The position numbers and the translations under genes are program-made. The notes beneath the pieces are model-generated. The model was given only the letters and a program-made list of their open reading frames with translations. It was not told where the DNA came from and did no database searches. From assembly GCA_963678705.1 (NCBI GenBank), contig OY783208.1, forward strand, positions 9,591,282 to 9,655,281: a stretch of DNA of 64,000 nt, given 5' to 3'. Shown one piece after another: positions 1 through 10,655 of this stretch. The first letter of the stretch is position 1. Each line of letters starts with the position of its first letter. The DNA is from Panorpa germanica. Taxonomy: Eukaryota; Arthropoda; Insecta; Mecoptera; Panorpidae.

Positions 1-1022
1 TTTAAAAACCTCGACAATGAAAACTCGATACTTAATCATTTCAATAAATGCTGATTTGTTTATTTCATGTCAAACATTTGTTGTCATGACAACATTTATT
101 TTTGATTTTTTTGATATGATTGATGATTGATATTTTTTGTAAAATGTGTCGAAAGTTCAGGTACTGTTATATTTGTTTGTTTTAGACATTAATTTGTGTA
201 AATTATTTATTAATTATTTAATTTTTAATTTCAGAAAATAATACCTAAGATTTATTGTACAGGTTAACAAAAGTGTAAATGTCTTTTTATAGGTTATCTA
301 TAACTATAATTTTTCTTGATAGGCTATTTATATGTAGTGCTTATATACTCTTTGAGCTATTGTCTATGTCTCGAAAGTGGTTTTTTGTGGTTTTATGCGA
401 GTGCACATTCAGTATTAATATTAATAACTATGCCGCGTCCTAGAAGATCTACTCTTTCCCAGCGGAGCCGTAATGCAATTAGGCAACGGAATATTATCTG
501 ATGAAGAACGAGAAATTGCACGAGAAGAGCGCCGCGTTAGTATGGAGCAAAGAAGGGCCTTAGTTCGTGCTTCTCAAACACAAGAGCAAAGAAGCCCGTG
601 AAACGGCTAGGTTAGAAACGAGAAATCGTCGAGCTTATCGTACAGATGAACAGAGGAATAATCTTCGAAGTGCAAGAAGAAATGGTTCAAGTATTGATTT
701 GAATCGAGCAGCGTTTCTATATGATTGCACCATCGACTACAGCTTGCATCGTTTAGTTTGCATTGGTCCAATGGACGTTGTTTGCCAGCATTGTGGAGCA
801 TTGAGGTTTGCTGGTAAAACGCCTGGTTTGTGCTGCCTTAGTGGTAAAGTGAAATTGCCATCATTGGTCCCGCCACCAGAGCCATTGTGCTCCCTGCTTT
901 ATGGCGAAACACTAGAATCACGACATTTTCTAGCGAACACTCAAAAATACAATGTCTGTTTCCAAATGACTTCATTTGGGGCGGAAATTATCGAAGAACA
1001 CGGATATAATAAGACATTTAAG

Positions 1023-1175
1023 GTAATTTACGTTAAAAACTATATTTTCTATGATTGTAAAAAAAATCTGGAATGTAGTTTGTTAGATTTCTGTATTTGG
1101 CATGTTATTATTTGAAAAAAAAAAGTGTTTGTAAAAAAGGTGTTTGTAAATCTAACTATAACTTTGACTTTACAG
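1023..1175 (+). other. Intron 1 of Helitron A replicase gene
   Basis: The boundary is GT...AG: the donor GTAATT follows codon ...TFK and the acceptor TTTACAG precedes IQGQICHRIG. Splicing keeps the frame, and the joined codons align with the uninterrupted TFKIKGQVYH stretch of Helitron D at about 5650-5680. The 153 nt contain stops in the host frame. Copies B and C have the same intron. Confidence 0.75.
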
Positions 1176-1674
1176 ATTCAAGGCCAGATTTGCCATCGCA
1201 TTGGATCATTGCAACCTATAGAAGATGCACAGCATAAATTCTTGCAAATATACTTCATGGGCAATATGGAAGAACAACTTGACCGGCGTCAAGGGATCAA
1301 CACAGCTACGAAAAGAGCAATTCTCCAAGATCTGCAGCAAATGCTTTATGAACATCATGCATTGGTCAGGCTGTTCAAGACTGCTTTAGAGCGCATGCCA
1401 AGTGATGACTATAAAGTTGTGATCAGAGCAGATAAAAGACCAGCTGGAACACATGAACGCACATTTAATGCTCCAACAATCGATGAAGTGGCAATCCTGA
1501 TTGTTGGTGAAAACTTGGAAACACGTGATATTGTACTTACACGACGCAATACTGGGCAACTACAAAGAATATATGAAACACACCGTTCATATGACGCGTT
1601 ACAATACCCGCTGATGTTTTGGCAAGGAGACGATGGATATCACTTTCATATCAAAATGATTAATCAATTGAATG

Positions 1675-1838
1675 GTAAGATCAATATTGTTGTTTTCATT
1701 TAAACTTGATATACATTTTATTCTGTTTGCTTTTAGTACCCAAAAAAAGTTGTAATTTCTAATTTAGTAATGAGTAGCTGTAAGAGTCGTTAACCTATTA
1801 GGGGTTCTAAAATACAATTTTTACTGCATTTGTTCCAG
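1675..1838 (+). other. Intron 2 of Helitron A replicase gene
   Basis: The donor GTAAGA at 1675 and acceptor TTCCAG ending at 1838 join ...MINQLNG to GEETTKKVSSMNYYAYR. Helitron D has an interruption at the same codon (6166-6247), so this intron is shared by both lineages. Confidence 0.75.
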
Positions 1839-2361
1839 GTGAGGAAACTACCAAGAAGGTTAGTTCAATGAATTATTACGCATATCGTTTGATGATTCGT
1901 GAAAATTCTGACAATTATTTGTTGCGATTTCGTCGACTGCTTCAACAATATTGCGTTGACATGTACGTTAAAATCGAAACGGAGCGCCTGACTTTCATTC
2001 AGTTGAATCAAGTTAAATTGCGTTCAGAAGAGTATATTCATTTACGCGATGCAATTAGCACAGAAGGAGATTCAGAAAATGTTGGTCTATTTTACCGGCG
2101 ACATACACAGGTAGCCCGCGTCATTTGCATGAATATGCGCAAGATGCAATGACATATGTTCGTCATTATGGTCGGCCAGATCTATTCATTACATTTACAA
2201 GTAATCCGAAATGGATAGAAATTATCCAATTGCTGCTTCCCGGACAAACATCAAGTGATCGACACGACATCACCGCACGTGTTTTCAGGCAAAAAATTCG
2301 GTCACTAATGAATTACATTGTTAAGCAACACGTCTTTGGGAATACTCGATGCTGGATGTAT

Positions 2362-4067
2362 ATATACGCACATTATTTGCTATCATCATTTCGACATGCT
2401 TTCCATCGAACCCACGTGACCTATGGAACAAATACAAAGATAACATGTCTGAAGATATTTTACATCGAATTCGCGTCAGCTCAAGAAATTCCGATCTTGA
2501 GGTGAATGAGGAGATGCATAACCAGACTTTGCTCTTGATCGAAGATATGTGTTACCTCATGTGCTGCAGTTTGTTAGTTAGGTTAGGAATGCCAGCGCCA
2601 GATCGCGGAATGAATGACGCATTTAATAGAGAATTGGAACGTGAACGTGAATATGATCCACATGAACTAATCCAATCAGTCCAAACGAATGTACCTCTGT
2701 TGAATCCTAAGCAGAGGGAAGTCTATGATACACTGATTAATGCAATTGATGATGGAAATGGCGGCTTATTTTTTTTGGATGCCCCCGGTGGAACTAGGAA
2801 GACATTCCTTATATCATTGATTTTGGCCACTGTACGTGCGAGATCCGAAATTGCGGTAGCAATGGCTTCTTCTAGAAAAGCGGCCACATTGTTAGACGGA
2901 CGCCGTATGGCTCACTCAGCGTTAAAACTGCCATTAAACCTTCAAACTACTGAACAACCGACATGTAACATTTCGAAACACTCCGCAATGGCCAAAGTTT
3001 TAGTAGCATCAAAAATCATCATATGGGACGAATGCACAATGGCGCACAAACGCGCATTGGAAGCACTAGACCCAACATTAAAAGATCTGCGCAATGACTC
3101 GAGATGTTTTGGTGGTGCAATGATTTTATTATCTGGCGATTTCCGACAAACACTACCAGTCATTCCAAGATCTACTGCTGCCGACGAAATAAACGCTTGC
3201 CTCAAAGCATCAAATCTGTGGCGATATGTAAAGAAACTTCAACTGTCTGTAAATATGAGAGTTGCATTGTTGAACGATCTATCTGCTGATGATTTCTCGA
3301 AGCAATTGCTGACTATCGGTAATGGCCGTGTTCCTGTTGACAAATCGAGCGGTTTGATTTCATTTCCTCCAAATGTTTGCAATTTTGTATCATCAAAAAA
3401 CGAGCTTATCAACTAAGTATTCCCGGATATCATTGCTAATTACAAAAATACTAAATGGTTAAGTGAGCGAGCAATTTTGGCCGCTAAAAATAAAGATGTA
3501 GATGACCTCAATTTTATAAATCAAAATCAAATCGTAGGTACTCTGTATTTATTTAAATATATCGACTGTGTAACAAACGAAGAAGAAGCCACTAATTATC
3601 CAAGTGAATTTTTAAACTCCTTGGATGTGCCTGGTTTACCACCGCACAATTTAAAACTTAAGGTTGGCTCGGTAGTCATCATGCTTAGAAATTTAAACCA
3701 ACCAAAACTGTGCAATGAAACGCGTTTGGTGATAAAAAAACTGATGAGTAATGTGATTCACGCGTCGATACTTAAAGGAAAATTTAAAGATGAGGAAGTT
3801 CTTATTCCAAGGATTCCGATGATCCCAACGGATATGCCATTTGAGTTTAAACGAATTCAATTCCCGATTCGTCTTGCCTTCGCCATGACGATCAACAAAT
3901 CACAGGGCCAATCCTTGACTATTTGTGGCCTCAATCTAGAAAATGCATGTTTTTCTAATGGTCAATTGTACGTGGCATGCTCACGTGTCGGCAAACCATC
4001 CGCTTTATTTGTTCTTGCGCCTTACCAAAAAACAAAGAATGTCGTTTACCACAAGGTGCTTGAATGA
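2362..4067 (+). pseudogene. Helitron A PIF1-like helicase region
   Basis: SF1 helicase of the PIF1 group, which in Helitrons unwinds the donor strand during rolling-circle transposition. Seen in order: LNPKQREVYD; a Walker A-like APGGTRKT at 2784-2804; Walker B IIIWDECTMAHK; LSGDFRQTLPVIPRST; and after 3477 the C-terminal motifs AFAMTINKSQGQSL and LYVACSRV. The Walker A glycine before Lys-Thr is Arg (AGG at 2796-2798); the family normally has GTGKT. One in-frame TAA at 3414-3416 separates the two halves, which are otherwise in the same frame. With the stop and the altered P-loop it is unlikely to be an active ATPase. Confidence 0.85.
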
Positions 4068-4336
4068 AAATCCCATTAATGAATTAATCCGAGTGTATTC
4101 CAATCTGCACAACATAGTTTTCAATCATTTTTTTCTGACATGAGTTTGAATTACTTAATTATTATTTTTTTTTTAATTTTTATTCTCATTCTGTATGTTT
4201 TCATCATCATTCATCATAATAAAATACTTTTATGTTTCTATCTATAATAATAAATATTATTTTGTATCATTGTATTACGTTCATCAAAGCCTAAATTAGT
4301 TCAGCTAAAAGGTAACACGACATTCATTGACTGTTA

Positions 4337-4365
4337 GGCGGTACGAAGTTCGCCGGGTCAGCTAG
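4337..4365 (+). other. Helitron A 3' terminus (hairpin plus CTAG)
   Basis: GGCG-(10 nt)-CGCC hairpin, GGGTCAG spacer, then CTAG. This is the usual Helitron termination signal. The next base, T at 4366, is also the first base of Helitron D. Confidence 0.85.
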
Positions 4366-5029
4366 TCTAATTTATAAAATTCTCGTGTCGCGGTGTTTGT
4401 TCCAGAACTCCTCTGAAACGGCTGAACCGATTTTGATAACATTTTGTGTGCTTATCGGGTAGGTCTGAGAATCGGCCAACATCTATTTTTCATACCCCTA
4501 AATATTAAGGGTGCTCCACCCTAAATTTTTTTTTTTTATTTTTTGGACAAAATTATTTGTTTTTATTCTTTCATGATTCAGCATTGAAAAATACATTTAA
4601 TTCTAAATTTTCACCCTTATACGATCAACCCCTGATTTTTATATTATTCTGTTTCATCCACAGATCCACAAGATGGCAATCGAATATGATAAATGCCAAA
4701 GAAGGCTGCAGGCGCGGTTATTACGATAATAAACAAATGAATAATGAATATGAATCTGGCTGACGTTTATACATTTTTACAATTTAAAAAACAGTAAACA
4801 AATAATTAATAATTTAAAAATAAAAATATTCACATTTAGACAATTAACAAAACAGTATGTGCTTTTTTTAACTTGTTATTTTTTAATTATAAATTTGATT
4901 ATTCATAACTTAAAAATTCATTAATGTCTACTAAATTCACACCCATAACGAATACAATATTAAGTTTCTTTTTTGTCAACGATAAGCATTTCAAATTGAT
5001 TCATTTATATGGTCTATGTACAGTCAACG

Positions 5030-6776
5030 ATGCCAGGAAGACGCAAAGGGTCCAATTTGAGTCGTCGAACAAACAAATCAAGAGACGTGCAAGATAAAAG
5101 AGCACAAAGATCAGGCAAACAAATCCAACAAGACAATGAAGATGTTCGTGTAAGAATGACGCAGTTACGTGATTCACAATCGCAAGAGTAACGAGATGGA
5201 CGAAATCAACAAAGACAATTAGAACGAAGGGAAGCGCGCAGATTCGTAGTTAATAGACGTAGAACAATTGACAAACAACGCCAACAAGTACTTCGAGCGT
5301 TTACATCAGATTCGTTCCTTCGATTAGCATTCCAGCATGGGCCTGATGTTGAATATTATGCTCAGTACAAAGTGGTCATTGGTACTTTGGACAAGGAATG
5401 CCCGCATTGTCGTGCACTTAAATTTAAAAATGAGCTAGTCGGGATGTGTTGCTCATTAGGAAAAATGCAACTAACGGAAATGGAAACACCATCTGAACCA
5501 TTGAACGGCTTACTTATCGGTACAGATCCAGATTCTAGCCTGTTCCTAAAGTCCATTCGTACATTCAATTCATGTTTCCAAATGACATCGTTCGGAGCAA
5601 CAGAAATTGTTCAAAATATTGCTGCAAACGGTCAACAATTTAATTCCACGTTTAAAATCAAAGGCCAAGTTTATCACAAAGTCATGCCAAACAAATCTCA
5701 TAAATTTTTACAAATTTACTTTATGGGTGGCGAGGACTCCGAACGCGCACTCGCCAATCGCGTGAATGCACATTGCGATTACAATAACCTCAATTCACCT
5801 TTTGCCAGGCGCATCGTCGGCGAGCTAGACGCCCTGTTAAATAAGCACAATGAATTGTTGAAATTCTTCAAATCACACATGCCCAAGCTACAAAGTGACA
5901 ATCACGCTATTGTAATCAATCCTGATAGAACACCAGCTAGAGGCATATACGTAGATTCAACGCACCTGTTGTTGACGACGTTGCTGGAATCATGGTTAGC
6001 GACCGTACAGCTACGCGACAAATCGTGATTCGAAGAAGAGATAATAATCTTCAGTTCATTGATGATACCCACCGTTCATATGACGCTCTCCAATATCCGC
6101 TAATTTTCTGGAAGGGACAAGACGGATATTGCATAAACATTCGAAACAACGAGATCCCGTAACAGGCAATTCATTCATTATTAGGAACATAATTAATTTA
6201 TTATTAAAGAATAAATCGTCAATTAATTAAAATATATATTATTACAGGGGCCGAAAGAAACATGAACGTTAGCTCGAAAGATTACTATGCGTATTCGTTT
6301 GATGATTAGACGCAGTCAAGACAACATCATTTTACGATGTCGTGAGCTTTGCCAACAATTCATGGTGGACATGTACGTGAAGATAGAGAGTGAACGACTA
6401 CGATACTTGCGACATAACCAACAGAAGCTGCGTGCGGAAGAATATATTCACCTGCGAGATGCTATTGCGAACAACGCTGATACTGCCGAAATTGGTAACT
6501 TTGTCATTCTACCATTATCGTACATAGGTGGACTACCTATGTCACATGCAAGAATACATACAGGATGCTATGACTTTCGTGCGCGAATATGGACGGCCGT
6601 GTTTTTTTATTACTTTTACATGTAATCCAAAATGGCCAGAAACTACATCAATGCTATTACTAGGACAAAATGCAATACATCGTCATGACATAACAGCACG
6701 TGTTTTTAAACAAAAATTAAAGTCTTAAATCAGCTTCATTACAAAATTACATGTATTTGGCACTACACGTTGTTGG
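5030..6776 (+). pseudogene. Helitron D N-terminal replicase region
   Basis: Begins MPGRRKGSNL... at 5030, parallel to MPRPRRSTL... in copies A-C. An in-frame TAA lies at 5189-5191; the same frame then continues through CPHCRALKF, NSCFQMTSFG and KSHKFLQIYFMG. There is no intron where copies A-C have intron 1. A frameshift occurs near 5950 before THRSYDALQYPLIF. An intron-like interruption (6166-6247, GC...AG) precedes NMNVSSKDYYAY, followed by a one-base shift at about 6295 and another near 6520-6560. It continues into RPCFFITFTCNPKWPE, the standard lead-in to the nuclease. Non-functional. Confidence 0.75.
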
Positions 6777-7526
6777 ATGTATTCGGTTGAGTGGCAAAAG
6801 CGAAGATTACCTCATGCTCACATTTTGATTTGGTTCATCGACAAAATACGTCCTGAAGACATCGATAGTTTAATTTCTGCAGAAATTCCAGATCCGTCTA
6901 CTGATCAATTACTGCTTGATATTGTTACTACAAACATGATTCATGGTCCATGCGGAGATCTGAATCGTTCATCGCCTTGCATGGTAGACGGAAAATGTAC
7001 AAAGCGTTTCCCTAAAGATTTCACCAACGATACGGTCACACATGTTGATGGATATCCAATATATCGTCGAAGAAATACCGATAATAGCGGACAATCATTC
7101 ATTAAAAATATCAATAACGCATACATTGACATTGACAATCGTTGGGTGGTACCATATTCACCTCTGCTGAGTAAAACATTCAATGCTCATATTAATGTTG
7201 AGTTCTGCAGCTCAGTGAAGAGCATCAAATATATTTGCAAGTATGTGAATAAAGGAAGTGATATGGCTGTATTTAGAATTGAACATACTAATGTAAATGC
7301 TCCTCCAATAAATAAAAATGATGAAATAACGAATTACCAAATTGGCCGGTGTATCAGCTCCAATGAAGCTGCCTGGCGTATCTTCGGTTTACCAATTCAT
7401 GAACGGAATCCAGCAGTTATCCATTTAGCTGTGCATCTCGAAAACGGCCAGCGCGTATTTTTTACAAATGAAACAGCGCTTGATCGTACTATAAATCCAC
7501 AAAAGCAACGCTCACCGAATTTTTAA
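6777..7526 (+). pseudogene. Helitron D HUH (Y2) Rep endonuclease domain
   Basis: The 249-codon open stretch holds the metal-binding HUH motif LPHAHILIWF near its start and the two-tyrosine motif IKYICKYVNKGSD about 140 residues later. These are the residues that nick DNA and form the covalent link in Helitron transposition. CGDLNRSSPCMVDGKCTKRFPKDF is the usual Cys-rich insert. The domain itself is open and its catalytic residues are present, but the frames on both sides are broken, so a full Rep-helicase cannot be made. This is the segment absent from copies A, B and C. Confidence 0.85.
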
Positions 7527-7528
7527 AA

Positions 7529-9342
7529 TTGTGCAATCGTGCGGATGCTTTTGGTACCTTCGCACAAACACTGCTCTATTCAGAAGTACCACGCTATTTT
7601 ACATGGGATCAATCGAAAAAATGGATGCCCCGCAAGCAAGGTACACAAGTTGATGCATGCCCCGGTTTATTTAAATCAAATAATTTGGGTAGTGTATATA
7701 CAGTAAATCCAAGGCAGACTGAGTGCTTTTATCTGCGACTGTTGTTGGTTAATGTCACCGGACCATTGTCATTTCAAGATATACGTAAAGTAAATGAACA
7801 ACAGTATCCAACGTATAAAGATGCATGTCTTGCACTAGGCTTGCTAGAAGATGACAATCATTGGGACAACATGCTTGCTGAAGCAGCATTAAACTGCACA
7901 GGAACACACATTCATCTACTATTTGCTATAGTACTGACGACATGTTTCCCGGTCCGAGCACAAATGTTGTGAGATAATCACAAAGATTCGATGACTGATG
8001 ATATATTGTATCGATATCGTACAAGGTACAACGATCTAACGATATCATTCAGTGACGCAATGTGCAATGAAGCATTGATAGCTATTGAGGATAATTGCAT
8101 TGTCATTGCGAATTTACCAATCAGTCATTTCGGTATGAGTTCACCAAATCGAAGTGCATCTGATTTAATCAACACTCATATAAATCGTGAACTGCAGTAT
8201 GATACTGTCGAATTGGCAGCGACAGTTACTAGCAATGTTCCACTGCTAAATGATGAACAAAAAACAATTTACGACCGCATTATGCTGGCAGGTTCGGCAG
8301 AGCAAGGGGTATTCTTTTTTTTGGATGCACTATGTGTGTAAAATTATCATTTGGGATGAATGCACTATGGCACACAAACAATCTCTTGAGGCATTAGATA
8401 GAATATTGAAAGATATAAATAACAACGACAAACTATTGGGTGGCACTCTGTTATTCCTTCCAGGTGATTTCAGACAGACACTTTCCGTTATTCCACGTTC
8501 AACGTACGCTGATGAAATCAACGCTTGCTTAAAATCATCGCTACTGTGGCGTAATGTTGAAAAAGTACAACTGACAGTGAACATGCGCGTTCTTATGCTT
8601 CAAGATCCATCTGCCGAAACTTTCTCAAAACAACTGTTAGATATTGGCAATGGAAAAGTTGCTGTACATGAAAATACTGGATGCATAAAATTTCCGACGG
8701 ATTTCTGCACAATCATCAACTCACAAAATACTCTCATCGACAATATATTTTCCGATGTACACACAAAATACAAAAATCTTGAGTGGCTGGCAGAAAGAGC
8801 GATTTTGGCAGCAATAAATGTGGACGTCAGTGAATTAAATTCTATGATACAACTGTTGTTTGCGAGGCCAACGAATCTGTGAATTATCCAATTGAGTTTT
8901 TGAATTCATTGGATAAGCCGGGCATGCCACCGCACCATTTACAATTGAAGGTTGGATCTCCGGTTATTTTGCTTCGTAATTTGAACCCACCACGGCTTTG
9001 CAATGGAACACGATTAGTCATTAAAAAATTAATGAAAAACATTATCGAAGCGAGGCGAGGCGATTCCGAGGCGAAAATGTATTACTGCCACGAATCCCTA
9101 TGATTCCTACAGATGTGCCAATTTAATTCAAACGCATTCAATTTCCAATTAGATTGGCATTCGCAATGACGATCAATAAGTAACAAGGCCAAACGATGTC
9201 TGTTTGTGGCTTAGATTTGGGCTTTTCCCACGGACAACTATATGTGGCATGTTCTCGCGTATGCAAACCATCCAGTTTGTTTGTATTCGCTAAAGACGGA
9301 CTGATCAAAAATATTGTACACTCCATTGCGTTGAGAGATTAA
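7529..9342 (+). pseudogene. Helitron D helicase region, Walker A segment deleted
   Basis: Fragments in several frames show the Rep-helicase linker, then VPLLNDEQKTIYDRIM, then FFFLDA at about 8320. The text jumps directly to IIIWDECTMAHK (8340-8370), so the segment with the P-loop is deleted. LPGDFRQTLSVIPRST and the C-terminal part (NYPIEFLNSLDKPGMPPH...) follow, then a decayed motif around 9160-9260 (a stop codon replaces the Ser of NKSQGQ) and LYVACSRV. The last codons end at 9342. Confidence 0.78.
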
Positions 9343-9447
9343 TTTTTATTATTTTAATATTATGTCTATAAATATTTAATAAAATATTTCTAACAAAAAA
9401 TTTTTCCTAGAAATAACTTATATGGCAAAACAACGTTTGCCAGCTAG

Positions 9448-9711
9448 TATATTATAAAAATAAATTCAAAATTAAAAAATTTTATACAAAGTTAAAAGTT
9501 AAAATTCTATATATAAGTTACCTTTGGTACCTAATTTACAAACCGAAAAAAAAATTCCAAATTTTGAAAAAAAAGTTAGTCAACGAATGAATTGAAAATA
9601 TTTTATATTTTGTTGAAAAAAAATTATTTTTTTAGTCAATTTAGTGCGTCCGCACATGAGGCGACTGGTTGCAATCCTTAGCTTCGAATTTGCTCGAACC
9701 GAATTAGAATG
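9448..9711. other. AT-rich spacer between Helitron D and the Gypsy element
   Basis: No gene seen. The right half (about 9640-9711) is less AT-rich and contains a stretch GTGCGTCCGCAC; it may be part of an older repeat split by the LTR element at 9716. Confidence 0.4.
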
Positions 9712-9715
9712 GAAC

Positions 9716-10358
9716 TGTGTTGTTGGTGAGAGAACGAACGTGAATACGAGTAAGAGAAAACACACGGCACAAATGAAACTAAACTAATTTATACACGTTT
9801 TGGGCGACTGTGTTTCTATGTCGCAGGGCATGCTGGTAATGGTGACATCATAAGCAGAGATTTGCACAAATACTATTCAAAAGAATTTAAATTCATACAT
9901 ACATACAAATACGACACAATAAAATAATCTATTATGCTAATATACGGCTCGAGATAGCTCTTTTTTCGTTTTCGTTAGTAACTTCGATGCTCGGCTGGTT
10001 TGCAATCAGTCGACTCGTGTGCACAAGGATAATAAAAAAACAAAAACAGAGAATGAAATAAATATGGAAAAGAAAGAGATATAAATAATAGCTGAACTGT
10101 GGTGGCACAGCGCCATCCGTCACGCCTCTACAGGCGAATAGAAGACCTGACCAACAATAGTTTAATTGTTCATTCTTCCAGCGACTCGCAACCAGCACGG
10201 ACTTTGAGATATCACAACAACACCATCAGACTTACAACTATAAGTTCTATACCATATTTGTTATAATTCTTAAATTATTAAATAAATACAATAAAATTTA
10301 TATTCGGTTAAACACACTTCATTTGTTTTAATAATATTAGTAGTGCAAGATAACTACA
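9716..10358 (+). repeat. 5' LTR of the Gypsy element
   Basis: Starts TGTGTTG and ends ATAACTACA with the TG...CA ends expected of an LTR. The GAAC target site precedes it. The last 38 bases recur exactly at 14411-14448. Its promoter should lie inside; an AATAAA-like A-rich stretch occurs near 10277-10297. Confidence 0.82.
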
Positions 10359-10443
10359 TTGGTGACCCCGACGTGATCAAGTGTAAACGCACGCTACAAA
10401 ATTTTTAACAGAGTGTTAATCCACGTGCCTAAGCTTTAAACCT

Positions 10444-10620
10444 CGTGACAAACTGATAAAGTTTAAACCCACGTTATGCTACAAAGTTTTTAACAAACTG
10501 TTAACTCTCGTGACAAAGTTTTAAAACACGTGACAAAGTTTTTAAAACTCGTGACAAATTTTTAAAACATGTGACAAAATTTTCAACACACGTGCATATT
10601 TTCTAAAACACGTTTTCAAA
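10444..10620 (+). repeat. Leader tandem repeats (about 21 bp) of the Gypsy element
   Basis: Between the primer-binding site and gag, units of the type CGTGACAAAGTTTTTAAAACA follow each other with a period of 20-21 bp, clearest at 10509-10620 (five to six units). Upstream units are longer and more divergent. Several junctions create CACGTG. Confidence 0.75.
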
Positions 10621-10655
10621 GTTATGTAACTTACATTCACCCACGCCACAACAAA

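Larger units (their letters stand above)
430..2361 (+). pseudogene. Helitron A N-terminal replicase region (Helitron_like_N), intron-containing, nuclease deleted
   Basis: The start at 430 (MPRPRR...) matches the start of Helitron D at 5030 (MPGRRK...). The reading then shifts frame near 500-567. Recognisable parts are the Cys-rich segment CQHCGALRF, the motif YDALQYPLMF...DGYHF, and the block from 1866 (MNYYAYRLMIRE... EEYIHLRDAI) typical of the Helitron_like_N domain. Two introns interrupt it (1023-1175 and 1675-1838). A frameshift near 2085-2115 leads into YAQDAMTYVRHYGRPDLFITFT. The chain then stops abruptly after RCWMY at about 2361, where Helitron D continues into the HUH nuclease. This copy lacks the TAA that B and C carry at the equivalent of 1455-1457. 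Probably non-functional. Confidence 0.8.
1..4365 (+). mobile_element. Helitron copy A (5' end outside window), nuclease-deleted
   Basis: Rolling-circle transposon whose first base here corresponds to base 212 of the complete copies at 40631 and 50028. The 3' end is canonical: a short GGCG/CGCC hairpin at 4337-4354, then CTAG at 4362-4365 followed by host T. Inside are an N-terminal Helitron protein region and a PIF1-type helicase; the HUH Rep nuclease that normally lies between them is missing. It is almost identical to copy B over 4 kb (a handful of substitutions seen), except for a block at about 96-135. Its right flank differs from that of copy B, so the two are independent insertions. Confidence 0.9.
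4366..9447 (+). mobile_element. Helitron copy D (older, HUH nuclease retained, coding decayed)
   Basis: Starts with TCTAATTTATAAAATTCTCG immediately after the CTAG of Helitron A. Ends with a GGCAAA/TTTGCC hairpin (9424-9441), AG, CTAG (9444-9447) and T. It encodes the complete Helitron order (N-terminal region, HUH/Y2 nuclease, PIF1 helicase) but with many frameshifts, stops and an internal deletion in the helicase. It diverges strongly from copies A-C and belongs to another subfamily. The 664 bases before the first ATG hold the 5' terminus and AT-rich leader with no gene. Confidence 0.88.

Noticed and set aside
567..1115. 182-codon frame as a complete small gene (also at 41408 and 50805)
   Set aside because: Its last 30 codons read through intron 1 of the Helitron gene; only the part to 1022 is Helitron coding sequence.
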